A stretch of DNA of 5,737 bases from assembly GCA_007119305.1 (NCBI GenBank), contig SKPY01000494.1:1-5737 (forward strand), given 5' to 3'. This document shows positions 5,736-5,737 of the stretch, piece by piece. Numbering within the stretch: position 1 is the stretch's first letter; each line of letters starts with the position of its first letter. The stretch comes from Nitriliruptorales bacterium. Its GTDB lineage: Bacteria; Actinomycetota; Nitriliruptoria; Euzebyales; Egibacteraceae. A program made the position numbers and the translations under genes. The notes under the pieces were generated by a model. It was not told the DNA's origin. It made no database searches and was given only the letters and a program-made list of their open reading frames with translations.

Positions 5736-5737
5736 CG

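Overview
The window comes from a high-GC bacterium. Codon third positions are mostly G or C, GTG and TTG starts are used, and the gene families (NERD-helicase, acyltransferase-3, YhbW-type LLM oxidoreductase, DUF1326/DUF2182 pair) are typical of Actinomycetota, including the Solirubrobacter/Thermoleophilia and Pseudonocardia/Streptomyces-like groups. The phylum is an inference from family style and composition. Nothing in the window names a genus.

Layout, left to right. (1) Positions 1-884, plus strand: the 3' part of a phospholipase D-superfamily (single HKD-like motif) protein with a possible winged-helix tail; its true start is probably off the left edge. (2) Positions 851-2980, minus strand: a complete 709-aa fusion of an N-terminal NERD nuclease-like domain and a UvrD-type SF1 helicase, with a TTG start and a strong Shine-Dalgarno. 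Its 3' end overlaps the PLD gene tail to tail by 34 bp. (3) Positions 2981-3122: a short non-coding gap, clearly lower in GC than its surroundings. (4) Positions 3123-3845, minus strand: an acyltransferase-3 membrane protein that stops after about 240 aa, roughly 60 % of the usual family length. (5) Positions 3956-4948, minus strand: an intact-looking LLM-class flavin-dependent oxidoreductase. (6) Positions 4949-5238: an intergenic stretch with a near-perfect 26-bp palindrome and a weak promoter candidate. (7) Positions 5239-5735, minus strand: wreckage of a DUF1326-DUF2182 gene pair. The N-terminal CxCxxxCPC segment of DUF1326 runs directly into the middle of a DUF2182 membrane protein, which then carries a frameshift and an in-frame TAG where the family has Trp.

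Functional view: PLD nuclease-like and NERD-helicase proteins both act on nucleic acids and sit side by side, so a repair or defence role is possible. They are convergent rather than in one operon, so the link is only suggestive. The other genes look like unrelated accessory genes on one strand. The most solid unusual signal is gene decay: one gene pair collapsed by deletion, frameshift and nonsense mutation, and one acyltransferase cut short beside a compositionally odd junction. I see no CRISPR array, tRNA, rRNA, insertion sequence or integrase.
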